This document shows, in pieces, positions 24,386-35,174 of a DNA stretch of 64,000 nucleotides. Source of the DNA: Azolla caroliniana (Eukaryota > Polypodiophyta); NCBI GenBank assembly GCA_043228905.1, contig JBHGNT010000005.1:20894001-20958000 (forward strand), read 5' to 3'. The notes under the pieces were generated by a model. The model was given only the letters and a program-made list of their open reading frames with translations, ran no database searches and was not told the DNA's origin. The position numbers were made by a program, and so were the translations under genes. Within the stretch, counting starts at the first letter, position 1, and every line of letters starts with the position of its first letter.

Positions 24386-25565
24386 AGAGACTACAACTTT
24401 ATTTATCAAACTCACGTTGGTTCAAAAGAAGAGCATGTAGATTGTTGTTTGGTAACTAAACCCCAAGGTAAGTATCGATGAAAATGCTAAAATAGGTGGC
24501 GTTTGCCTATACAAAACAAGGGTGACAAGTTTTCCTCTATCTCAAAGAGTGCTTTATTGAGTTTTGATTTGCATGCATATGGATCAATATTGTTACAATA
24601 ATTGTCGCATTCCCAACTTTGCCGATGATTTGCCTAGAAAGTATGCTCTAGGATAAAGGACTACATCTGATTGTGTATAGATCAACCACCGTGGATGCCT
24701 TCAAAGATAGTCTCCATACTCGAAACGCTCTTAAGTACACAAAATAAGGCAAACCTCATCCTATACGGTTGATGATCGGGTTACAATTAAATCTAATGTA
24801 ATATTACAAAATCATTACCATGGGATGGGTCCCTAGGCCAAAATATGTACATCTAGGGGAGGAGGTTTTCTCACAAATGTAATATCTTCAATTTTAGGTT
24901 CTTCTATTATTGCCGGGTCTATATACATCATGTTCTCTAATAAGATATCACAACTGATCTCAAGCCATACTTGGAAATGTTGGCATAAATACACAAATAA
25001 TCCGTCGGTATCTATTTCATGAACTTATCAACTACCAAAAGGTTCAATTTAATCCACCTCTTGGCCAAAAGATCATGTTGTCACTCTACTACAAAGTCAA
25101 TGGATTGATCATATGATCAGATGCCACACCAACAAAGAGAGAAGATTGACCGTGAAAGAATAAACTCTGATGAAATTATGTGTTACCTTCTCATACAAGG
25201 CTTTAGAAACAATGTGGATTTCTGCAATGCAAAAGAAAAACCATCCCAAAGAAAGATCAATGAATGAATATACATAAATACATATGATTGTTTGGCAGTA
25301 ATTATTGCTGCAGTAGTACAAGAAAAAATGATGTCAAAGAGTGCCACAAAATTGCAGTGTTAGCATTCCACTTGAAGGCATAAAAAAAACTAACCTCCAT
25401 CACAAATTGAACCATGGCAAGGTAACCTGTCTTCTTCTTATTCTTATCATACAAGTCTCTTCATCCAAATTGAAAACCAACTCAGAGACCCAAAGAACGA
25501 CATTACATGAGACATCATACCAACAAAAGAATTTGGCCCAATTTCCTCTTAAGAATAAACAACAA
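24386..25565. other. Intergenic and 3' UTR of the Rab gene, no gene seen
   Basis: The right half should be 3' UTR of the minus-strand Rab gene. No other coding signal is visible. Confidence 0.55.
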
Positions 25566-26760
25566 TCAACAACAGCCAGCTTTCGTCGTTTCGGTGGCAT
25601 CGTTTACACCAACATTGATGGTTCTGCCTGCAGGTACAGCTGTAATCTCATCTCCGATCTCAAGATTCTTCTTGCTAACGACCCTATAAATCTGAGCCAG
25701 AATTTGATTGAATGCATTATCAACATTTGTCGATTCAAGGGCAGAAGTTTCTATGAAATACAGGCCCTCTCGTTCAGCGAAGCCTTGGCCATCTTCTGTT
25801 GGTACCGCTCTCAAATGCCGAAGATCGGCCTTATTACCCACTAGCATGATCTCGATCGACGAGTCTGTATGTTCCCTGAGCTCTTTTAGCCAAACTTCTA
25901 CATTTTCAAAGGTTCCATCTCTTGTTATATCATAGACTACTAATGCACCCACTGCACCACGATAATAGGCGCTGGTAATGGCTCTATACCTGGAAATATA
26001 TAATAAAGCCGTATAGGTATAAGAACTTAGCTTCAACATACATTTCATTTTTAGATTAGTTACTGGCCAATACATAAATGTGATATTTTGATGAACCCCT
26101 AAGATTCAAACAGAAATCATTGAATCCAGCTTTCAATGCATTTCTAAGATCTCAACAGAAATCATCAGATTTGGCAATTGATGCATTTCTAGGATTTCAA
26201 TACAAATTCTTAAATGCAACACATCAAAGGACAGAAAGATAACAGCCCTAATCTTTCAAGCAGATGGGAGAAACCAACAGTTAAAATCTTTAAAATATAT
26301 GGAGATGTATACCATTCTTTGAAGCAGATGGTAAGATGAATAGTTCTAATCTTTTAAGGTCCAACTGTTCTGATCTTTCAAGTTCAAACAGTCGTAATCT
26401 TTCAATACATCATGAAGTACTATTAACAACAATTAAGATGCCGATAAAAAATAATAATCATTCATTTCTCAGAAGGGATCCAAGCCACAAGCTAAAATCA
26501 AGTGTTATGTTCATGTTGCAAATTACGAAGAATTCAGCTCACCTTTCTTGGCCTGCTGTGTCCCAGATCTGAGCTTTAATGGTCTTGCCATCAAGATGGA
26601 TGCTACGAGTTGCAAATTCAACACCTATAGTGGACTTCGACTCGAGGCTGAACTCATTCCGAACAAATCGTGACAAAATGTTGGTCTTTCCAACACCAGA
26701 ATCACCGATGAGCACCAGTTTGAATAGATAATCATATTCATCATCAGTTTTATAGGCCAT
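25566..26760 (-). CDS. RABA1: RABA1-like (Rab11-type) small GTPase, two exons
   Basis: RABA GTPases direct trafficking at the trans-Golgi/recycling endosome and cell plate. Exon 1 is 26760-26543 and exon 2 is 25989-25566, joined by a 553-bp GT-AG intron that splits the Arg of the switch II motif DTAGQER, giving 213 residues. All G motifs are present: P-loop GDSGVGKT (residues about 20-27), switch I STIGVEF, DTAGQ, NKAD and ETSAL. The phrase [11 protein letters not shown], the QIYRVVSKK helix and TINVG near the C terminus match the RABA1 subclass best. The chain ends KAGCC, a dual-cysteine geranylgeranylation site with no residues after it. A possible 5' UTR intron runs from about 27620 (CAG|GTATTC on the minus strand) to about 26855. 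RABA2 cannot be fully excluded. Confidence 0.93.
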
Positions 26761-27464
26761 TGAAGCAATTGATTGATTGATTGAATATAGTTGTTACAAT
26801 CAGCAGCCTGATTTGTAGATGAGGCTATTATTCTTCACTGGTTTGATTCCTGCACAGATTTGTTTTACAGAAACAAATGAAAAATTAGTTTACTCGAACA
26901 TATAACTTTACACATTCTTATTCTATGAATTAGCATTTCCAGATTCAGCCAACGAGTTCCTTATTAACTCGAGCAACATTTCAGAGCTTTCTTTATAGAT
27001 TCAACAAAACTTGATTGAGCGAATCTGCAATTTATTCATTGCACATATTTTTATTTCTAGATTCGGAAGCATAAATTAGCTTTTACAGACATCCTCAAAG
27101 ATTTCTTTACAGATCCCGAAACAATCAGCACTTACTGACTATCTATACAAATTCAAATAAACAAAACTAGCCTTAAGAGATTCATTCACAGACTCTATTA
27201 GAGATCCGAATCTATGGATTCCTTAATATACATTTGAATAACTGAAATGATCATCGATAGATTCATCCATAGCTCGGTTTAAAGATCTGAAAGAATGAAA
27301 GTGGTATTTATCGGTTCATAAATCCAACAGATATCTTTACAGATCCGATTGAATGAATGAGCGAATGAGAATTTACTGATTCGATTCGTTCCCAGGAATC
27401 CTTCAAAGCTCTACAAGGATCGGGAATCATATAATAAACTTGGGACATATTCGATCACAGATTT

Positions 27465-27573
27465 ATGTCCAATGACAGATCGAGATATGGAGCAAGACCT
27501 TAACGTCCAATGACAGATCGAAATATGGAGCAAGACCTTAATGTCCAATGACAGATTGAAATATGGGGCAAGA
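27465..27573. repeat. Three tandem copies of a 38-bp unit in the Rab gene leader
   Basis: Units begin with GTCCAATGACAGAT at 27467, 27505 and 27543 and differ at a few bases. They lie in the inferred 5' UTR intron or proximal promoter of the RABA1-like gene. Confidence 0.85.
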
Positions 27574-27619
27574 CCAGAAGGAGGGGAGATGGAGAAGGAG
27601 AAGGAGATCAAATGGAATA

Positions 27620-28020
27620 CCTGTATGTATATGCGTGCGTGCGTGTGTGTATAAATTATATACGGATGGATGAAATCCTTCGAAAATTGGAGAGAGAGAG
27701 ACAGAGAGAGACGCAGTCGAAAAGGAATGAAGAATTCTCTGCTCTCCTTCTTTTCTTTGTCTTTCTCTGTCTGTCTGCGTGCGCGTGCAGAATTTTGAAT
27801 GGGTCTGAAGCTTTAATGGAGCGCAGGCTTACTTCTGTAATTTCCCATAATTTTAAGGACATAAAAACCAAACTACTTACTATTTTATCTCGTCTTTCTC
27901 AGTGGCTAACCCTAATTTAACTTTAACCCTAATTAACTCCATTTTTATTTCTCTTAATAGCCCTAATTAACTCCATTTTTATTTGTAGCCACCTTTCTTT
28001 AGGTGGCTAACCCTAATTTA
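27620..28020 (-). promoter_or_regulatory. Probable RABA1-like promoter and first leader exon, with telo-box-like motifs
   Basis: Upstream of the inferred first leader exon (GA-rich on + at 27688-27712) the + strand carries TAACCCTAA at 27906, 28008 and, with variation, around 27925-27970. These resemble the AAACCCTAA telo box common in promoters of growth-related plant genes. A phrase CCCTAATTAACTCCATTTTT is duplicated at about 27930 and 27961. Transcription start and function are inferred only from position. Confidence 0.4.
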
Positions 28021-28023
28021 ACT

Positions 28024-28340
28024 TAGCCCTAGTGGTGGGTAAGTCGATAGATTGCTAGCCCTAGGTCTTGGGTTCAAATCCCAGCTTTCGCACCTCCTTC
28101 GAGCCTATGGTCTTGGTCATTGGCTCCATCGGTTTTCTCAAAATGAGTGTGAGTATGCAGATCGGATCAGGATCATCGGCCACGAAAAGATAGATCGCTA
28201 GCCCTAGGTCTTGGGTTCAAATCCCAGCTTTCGCACCTCCTTCGAGCCTATGGTCTTGGCCCTTGGGTCATTGGCTCCATCGGTTTTCTCAAAATGAGTG
28301 TGAGTGTGCAGATCGGATCAGGATCATCGGCCATGAAAAG
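28024..28340 (+). mobile_element. tRNA-derived SINE-like sequence, 1.9 tandem copies
   Basis: The first copy starts near 28024 (CCCTAGTGGTGGGTAAG, a weak A box) with a clear B box GGTTCAAATCC at 28081 followed by a common tail region to 28189. The portion from 28047 is repeated from 28190 to 28340 (143-bp offset) with an 8-9 bp insertion (CCCTTGGGT). The B box is intact in both copies. No poly(A)/T tail or target duplication was resolved, so the SINE call is tentative. Confidence 0.5.
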
Positions 28341-28384
28341 CCATGCCCTGTTCATTTGGTCTTTCTCTCTTTTTCTTTTTTTTA

Positions 28385-28575
28385 TCGTAATTAGCTTACC
28401 GTAGTGATAAGTTGTTACATTACAAGCACTGCGTCCTAGGTTCGAAACCCATTTTTCTATATTATATGCTTCATACATATCTAGACTTAATTCATTAGAT
28501 GCCACCATGGAATGTAGGGGTTGAACCCATGACCTCCTGGTCTCCATTGGGCAACCATGCCAACTGAGCTCCAGC
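28385..28575 (-). mobile_element. Second tRNA-derived SINE-like sequence
   Basis: On the minus strand, TGGAGCTCAGTTGGCATGG (A box) near 28575 is followed about 45 bp later by GGGTTCAACCCC (B box), spacing as in tRNA promoters. On the plus strand at 28401-28455 another tRNA-like pair occurs (CCGTAGTGATAAG and AGGTTCGAAACCC), so two degenerate heads may face each other here. Ends are not resolved. Confidence 0.45.
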
Positions 28576-28619
<44 letters not shown>

Positions 28620-28642
28620 GTAGAACCTTACCAATTGAACTA

Positions 28643-28715
<73 letters not shown>
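28573..28715. repeat. Duplicated (CT)n(CA)n microsatellite blocks
   Basis: (CT)12(CA)11 at 28573-28619 and (CT)18(CA)17 at 28645-28715 are separated by 25 bp. Each ends in ACGTAGA, so the block appears tandemly duplicated. Confidence 0.9.
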
Positions 28716-28718
<3 letters not shown>

Positions 28719-31531
28719 AGATGCCTATCCGAAAACCCTCACACCACCAATAACTCTTAGTTCTACGGTACACTCACAATTTTTTTTTACTAGAATTGGC
28801 ACCACCACAATAGATGTCGTAGTTTTACTCCACCTTATAACCCGACCTTTGCTCCTTGGTATTGGCAACAAAGTTGTTGAAATTCCACCATTTTCTCGAA
28901 TACATCAATACCAAGAACACCAACACGTTTCAACATAGTTACTAAAATGTTATGCTCACGAATACAAATTACATTACTTAAACAAAGTGGCTATATGTAA
29001 GGGATTGGTTGAGACAATTGTTTTTATGCTCACAAGTACAAAATTTTAGTAACATTACTTAGAAAGAGTGACAATATGCGAGGGATGTGCCTTGGGGACA
29101 AGTTTTTTAGGCTCACAAGTACACTTTACGTTACTTTAAAAGAGTGACCATACGTGAGGGATTGGCTGAGAAAAGTTTGACTTGTGCACCTTGGGATAAA
29201 CGTGATTGGATTTGGCGCATTATTGTGTACGTTGATGCCCAGACGAAAAAACAATCACCTTTCAACACTTTCTAGGTGTCTTGTTTTGTCATGGTTCCTT
29301 GTGTTTTATGCACACCAATTAGAAATTATTGTTCTCTTACATTGAGCATTTGCATAACATTACTTAAACAGAGTGTCATGGGCAAGAGATTAGTTGAGAC
29401 GACTTTGGATACCTACCATATCATCATCAACCTAGGTTTTTGTTATGTCTATGTCCTTCACATGGAGTTAGCCACCATCAATATTTTTCTATCTTGCAAA
29501 CTTCACTTAATTTATTGCTAATTCTCGCCTCCTAGTGAGATTCTTGTGTGATTTTGCAATATTTGGCTCACAAATTTTAGAGAAACGATGATGAAGAAAT
29601 TGTTTGATGTTAGATCTTGAGTATGGTCTAGACTTTAACTATCTATCCCCGTGGTATTTGTTTGAATTGTGTTCTTGGAAGTTGGAGGCATCAAAGGAGA
29701 GAGAGAGGGAGGGAGTTAAGAAAAATGAAAATACAAAGCGGATTCTACGCTTTAATCCAGGTGCTAAAATGATTAAAAAAAAAACTCACACTATCCGTAT
29801 TAAAAATTAATCCAAAAAGCATAAGAGGTATGGAATACATAATGCCTGTTTATATGTTTTTTGTTAGGCTTTTATCCTCTCCATGTATCACAAATATTCA
29901 AATGGGAACTTGAGTTGAGGATTCCATGTGAGCACCAATAGAACATGGGTTATTTGATACTTAGAACACAACCCAAACTAATTTTTCAAACACTGAATCA
30001 GGTCCAACTCTATTCAGAGAATTACGAAAAAACCACATCTACGGGCATGTCAAAAGATGGCACATTGTATTTTCAAATCTTGTCAAACATGACATTTTAT
30101 AATCCTCGCACTTGTTACTAAAGCCACTCTGGAGTTCTACATAAAAAACGATTTGTGGAGCCTTGTTATGCATGTAACTTGATTAATACCCTTGAATGAC
30201 TTATTAGTACTACTTTGATTATATCATAGATGTAACATCTTACATCTTCTTAAATTGTGGATCCTGAAATTTTGCTTTACTATATCAATTTAAAATAATG
30301 TTGCTATAGCAAAAATGAATTTTGTCTACTATCTAAATATCTATATCTACATCAATGACATACAACATCATCTTGGGTGTTTGTAAGAAATGTGACTTGG
30401 GCGATCAACATTCCAGAGAAACAAAACAAACGAGTAATTAGGTTCCTAAAACTTACATCCATTAAATCATCAAGATCAACTTCTTGATACAAAGATGCTC
30501 ATGCTCACGCTTTGTATTTCTCCAACTATTCTTGATGTAATAAAATAAAGAAATCAAGAAAAAGCAATTCACCATAAGGTTATGGAATCAAACACATAAA
30601 TTTGTTTGGATTAGCTTGTGGTTTAATTTCATATAGAGTTATTTATACCTAAGCATTATGGAGTTAATGTGGACGCACAAAGATCAAGGCCAACAAATCA
30701 ATTGTTGGGATTGACATCTAATTCAATGGGTGGGGTTAACATTGTGCACAATTATAAACTTTAGAAAAGTGTTATGCCCCTATTTTATGGGGGTCTCAAA
30801 GCCACACGAAAACACGATGGGGACACAAATCATAGTTATATTTCATTATAAACACAAAATACAACAGTCCCAATATTTGGGAAAAAGAGAAATCCACAAA
30901 TCGGAGTTGGGAAAATTCGGGACTGATTCGAGACAACTCCCAAAACCACCAAGGGAGAGAGTGCAAAATGGTTACACATTCCTTAAAAGCTCAGATGATG
31001 AGAATGAGAGAATAGGAGAGAGTGAGAGTGAATCTCAAAATATGGGAATAGCTACAAATGAGGAGTGATCCTCCTTATATATGCCAAATATGGCTGTTGG
31101 GACTAGCTATTAGTTGGTCCCTTAAGGCTACCCATTGGAATTGGGCCCCTTGCTTAGTCCCAGTCTGGATTAATAAGCAAAAGAGCAAAACCAAAATGAT
31201 TGTGGAAAACTATTTAAATGCTATGATGATTGAATGTAGAACCTAGGGACACCAGAAAAGGTTGCCATAAATGAAACATTAGACAACTTGTCGTCACGAA
31301 TCCATTGATTACTGAAACAAAGAAGGGATCGTGGATGGCACTAATAAATAAATGGAATTTGTTATTGTTTGGGGTCATTTGTAGCATTTTTTTTGGCTAT
31401 CCCATGGGGCATGCCAAATGCTGGCTATCTAGTGGACATTGTATAGACATATAAAACCCCACCATTTGCGATTATACAAAAGGGCCACATGGAGTAAAAA
31501 TATACTCATGTCTAGGCAACACGCCATCATG
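28716..31531. other. AT-rich intergenic stretch, no gene seen
   Basis: Between about 28951 and 29185 a degenerate unit of 74-83 bp (TATGCTCACAAGTACAAA ... GAGTGACCATA ... GAGGGATTGG) occurs three times. The 112-codon ORF at 30730 has no recognisable domain. The stretch ends at the left LTR of element A. Confidence 0.5.
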
Positions 31532-32123
31532 TGTTAGGATGACACTCGGATCAAATAGTACATTAGATTAATTAGAAAACAATAATATGATAATATAGGA
31601 GCGGAGAAATAAATGACACGAGTATTTACGTGGTTCGGCTAAATTAGCCTACGTCCACGGAAAGGAGAGTGATTCCACTATAAGAAAATGTAACAAAGAG
31701 TTTACAAACAATTAGAGAAATTATTCTCTAATTAAACCCAACACCCAAGAGAATAACCTCACAATTCTCTCATAAGAATTCTCTAAAATGGTGTTTTCCA
31801 ACTCTCTATTTCTCTCAAATCTCACAAGCCTACAACTCTTGGTGGTCATGCCTTTTAAATGATTAAGGTTGCCTTTATATATATAGCCCTCACTTCACTA
31901 ACTTTTGCATGATAATGATGCATGCATGGGCCTTTATATATATAGCCCTCACTTCACTAACTTTTGCATGATAATGATGCATGCATGGGCATTTATATAT
32001 ATAGCCCTCACTTCACTAACTTTTGCATGATAATGATGCATGCATGGGCCTTTATATATACTTCATGCAGATGAGAGACGTGGCTTTTCATAAACCACAA
32101 AAATTAATTCAAGTCGTTTAACA
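31532..32123 (-). repeat. Element A LTR (592 bp)
   Basis: It begins TGTTAGGATGACACTC and ends GTCGTTTAACA in plus-strand reading. It contains the phrase TTTACGTGGTTCGGCT, frequent in plant Copia LTRs. Three full 59-bp tandem units (31872, 31931, 31990; partial fourth at 32049) each include TATATATATA and a CATGCATG block, so a TATA-like element is repeated in the promoter region. Confidence 0.92.
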
Positions 32124-32179
32124 AATCTCCACCTTGACTTGAATTTTATAGTAATCTCACTCCACCTTTGCCAGATAAC

Positions 32180-33085
32180 TCAATTATCGGCAACACCAAT
32201 CAAATTCAACCAATGCTTGAACTTGATTCTTGGAAGAGGCTTCGTCAACATATCTGTGGGATTTTCATGAGTTGAAATCTTTTTCACTAAGATATCACCC
32301 CGCGAAATAACATCACGAATAAAGTGATACTTGATATCGATGTGCTTAGTTCTTTCATGGAACATCTAATCTTTAGTCAAATGAATGGCACTTTGACTAT
32401 CACATAAAATGTCGATCTTGTCCGAACAAGAATTGAGCTCCCCAAGTAAGCCTCTTAACCAGATTCCTTCTTTAACCACCTCTGTCACTGCAATGTACTC
32501 TGCCTCTGTCATTGATAACGCAACCACGGGCTGCAACGAAGCTTTCCAGCTAACTGCACTTCCACCCAGAGTGAATACATACCCTGTCAGTGATCTTCTT
32601 TTATCAAGATCACCAACATAGTTAGAGTCAACATAGCCAACTAGAGAACTACTACTCTTGCCAAACTCCAGATAAGCGTTTGAAATCCCAACGCAAATAT
32701 CTTAGAATCCATTTCACTGCATTCCAGTGTGATTTTCCAGGACAAGCCATGTATCTGCTGACCACACTCACAACATGTGAAATATCTGGACGCGTACAAA
32801 CCATAGCATACATCATGCTACCAACTGCACTGGAGTAGGGAACTCTTGCCATGTATCTCTTTTCATTATCTAACTTTGGTGATAAAGAAGCTGATAACTT
32901 AAAATGCGTTGCAAATGGAGTCGATACTGGTTTAGCATTTTCCATACCAAACCTCTCCAACACTTTCTCAATATAAAGTTCTCTTCTGAGTTAAATACAA
33001 CTTTCCACCAATACGATCTCTTTCGATTTTCATGCCAAGGATCCTTTTTGCTGCACCAAGATCCTTCATCTCGAACACTCTGTTC
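32180..33085 (-). pseudogene. Element A: end of reverse transcriptase and RNase H
   Basis: This continues the RT left of the B insertion. On the minus strand it starts with FEMKDLGAAKRILGMKI next to 33085, then the RT tail AVGSMMYAMVCTRPDIS, then RNase H ([15 protein letters not shown]-type block, [10 protein letters not shown]) and the terminal [15 protein letters not shown] and [11 protein letters not shown] frameshift lies near 32965 and a TAG at 32366-32368 stands where related elements have Gln (CAG). The frame ends at 32180. This half of pol normally degrades the RNA strand during cDNA synthesis. Confidence 0.88.
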
Positions 33086-33090
33086 AACTG

Positions 33091-33451
33091 TGTTGAGCGG
33101 CAAGCTCAACTGGATCCGGATTGGCATCCAAAAGGATGACCGGTGAGCTGTGGAGCCAATTAGCTGGATCAAGCTGTAACCGGAAGCCAAGTAGTAGCTA
33201 GTCTACTAGGGAGTTAATATCTCATAGTTAGTGTCAGACGCACGTGTGAGCATTGAAGTACACCCTACTTCTGTCAGTCCGGATGGACTTGTATAAAAGT
33301 GTTCACTGAACACATACAATGTATAGACTGAGTAGTATTTTTTGAATTGAGTTTCTATGTGCTCTCTCTCTGTCTCTCCCGCGTACTGTTAAGCTCTCCA
33401 TTAAACCTATTTTCTGTTTTCTATTGCTTCCGCATGCTATTTGTTTCTACA
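33091..33451 (+). repeat. Element B 5' LTR (361 bp)
   Basis: It starts TGTTGAGCGGCAAGCTCAAC and ends GTTTCTACA. It is 24 bp shorter than the 3' LTR because the stretch between GGATTGGC and ATCCAAAAGG is missing. Confidence 0.93.
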
Positions 33452-34397
33452 TGGTATCAATGCGCGAGGGTTGAGAACCTCTGTAGCCGACATTCGCTTT
33501 CGCAAGAAGAAAACCTAACCTTTGTAAAGAACAAAAAAAAAAACAAATGGATAGAGGAATGGCTAGCTTGCTCCCAGTGGAGAAGCTCGACAGATCCAAC
33601 TACGCATCTTGGTCATACAAGATGCACCAGTACCTGCTTGGGCATGGTTACTGGAGCTATGTCGACAGAGCTAACGACACAACACCTGATGCTGCACACA
33701 AGGACTTCCTGGTGTGGGAACAATCGACAACTAGAGTGATGTACTGCTTTGCGTCCAGTGTCGGAGACCAGCTGCTGAGCCACGTCCGAGATGCCAAGAC
33801 GCCGAAAGAGGCTTGGGGAAACCTGAAGAAGGTGTTCGTTGCAAGCACTACAGCCCGGAAGCTGCAACTCCGACAAGAGTTGAGCAATGTCCGGCAGAAG
33901 GACATGTCGGTGGTTAATTAGACGGCCCGAATCAAAGAGATCTATGACTCGCTTGCCTCTATCAATGTCATAGTAGAGGAAGACGAGATGTTATAGGTCT
34001 GTCTTGGGGGCCTAGTGTCTAAGTTCCGAGCTTTCCGGACAACAATATGTACGAGGGAGAATACACTGTCATTTTTCGACTTACAGTCGATGCTCCTTGT
34101 AGAGGAGAACTACGCCGGTGCGTCAACAAGTGCACCCACCGACAGCCGGATGTTGTACATAGAGGCGGATCGGCCCCGTGGGCGTGGTGGACGAGGCGGG
34201 TCAGCATGCAATGGAGGCAGCCGACAAGGGCAAGACCGACGACACTGAGACCGTGCCGATAGTAGTTCCGGGACCTCCACAACCAGGGGGAGTCAAGGTA
34301 GCGCCGGAGGTCGGCAAGACAAATCCGCCACAGATTGCTGGTACTGTGGCAAAAAGGCCATAGAGAAAGCGAGTGCTGGAAGAAGCGTGCCGATTCG

Positions 34398-35174
34398 TGT
34401 TGGGAGACAGGTCCCTCCGGATGGGAAAGGAGAAGAACAGTGCCGACGAACAAACTCGGCCGAGGCCGAAACGGTATGAACCGGATGGGGAGTACCCGAC
34501 TGCGGAGAGCCGGATGGTGTAGGCCCGGTATGAACCGGATGGGGAGTACCCGACTGCGGAGAGCTGGATGGTGTAGGCCCGGTATGAACCGGATGGGGAG
34601 TACCCGATTGCGGAGAGCCGGATGGTGTAGGCCCGGTATGAACCGGAGGGGAGTACCCGACTACGGAGAGCCGGATGGTGCAGGCCCGGTATGAACCGGA
34701 GGAAGAGACATATTCGTAAATATGTTTCTGAGAGCCCATCGAGGCTACATTTGTAAATAGCCGAAAAGTCATATTAGTATAAATATGACTTAGGGCAAAC
34801 TTTTAGGTTTTTTGTCGTTTTTTGTTGTTGTCATTCTTCCTTGTTGGTGCAAGAAGAAGAGAGAGCGCGTAACTGTACAGAGAGAGAGAGAGAGAGACGA
34901 GGTCGTTGCCTCTGTTGTAACCGCCGCCTGTGGCGAAGATTTGAGAGCACGAGGTCGTTGCCTCAATGAACTCACTGTTGTATATTCCTACATAGTGACA
35001 GTTTGCAGCTTGTGGGCTGCCGTGGTTTTTCCCCTATTTTGGGGTTTTCCACGTAAACCTCCTGTGTACCATTTCTCCCCTTTGTGTCGCGTTTTCATTA
35101 CCTGTTTTTCTGTGTATGAAAAGAATCTCGGTTGTGGCCGAGCGTCGGACATAAGGAATGTCGAGTTCTCAACA
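34398..35174 (+). mobile_element. Solo LTR F, family related to element D
   Basis: It starts TGTTGGGAGACAGG and ends TTCTCAACA, with flanks ATTCG (34393-34397) and ATTCA (35175-35179). The empty site is seen in element E, where the same gag sequence (CGTGCCGATTC then GGACAAATC) is uninterrupted. It shares the right half with element D's LTR (TATAAATATGACTTAGGGC, GGTTTTTCCC, GTTGTGGCCGAG). No internal region or second LTR is present, so it is the product of LTR-LTR recombination. Confidence 0.93.
34472..34686. repeat. Four tandem 54-bp units inside solo LTR F
   Basis: Units start CGGTATGAACCGGA at 34472, 34526, 34580 and 34634 (the last is 53 bp). Because 54 is divisible by three all frames show an 18-residue repeat, but this is LTR DNA and not a gene. 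The equivalent region of element D's LTR has only degenerate CGGAACCGGATGA-type units. Confidence 0.95.

Noticed and set aside
27900-28020. Interstitial telomere repeat array
   Set aside because: Only isolated TAACCCTAA motifs occur, with no tandem TTTAGGG array. They fit telo-box-like promoter motifs better.
30730-31068. 112-codon ORF as a small gene
   Set aside because: No recognisable domain, AT-rich surroundings and no supporting splice or promoter signal.
34335-34694. ORF with four 18-residue repeats, resembling a repeat protein or a CRISPR-like array
   Set aside because: It is the 54-bp minisatellite of a solo LTR. There are no unique spacers between repeats, the DNA is eukaryotic and no cas genes are present.
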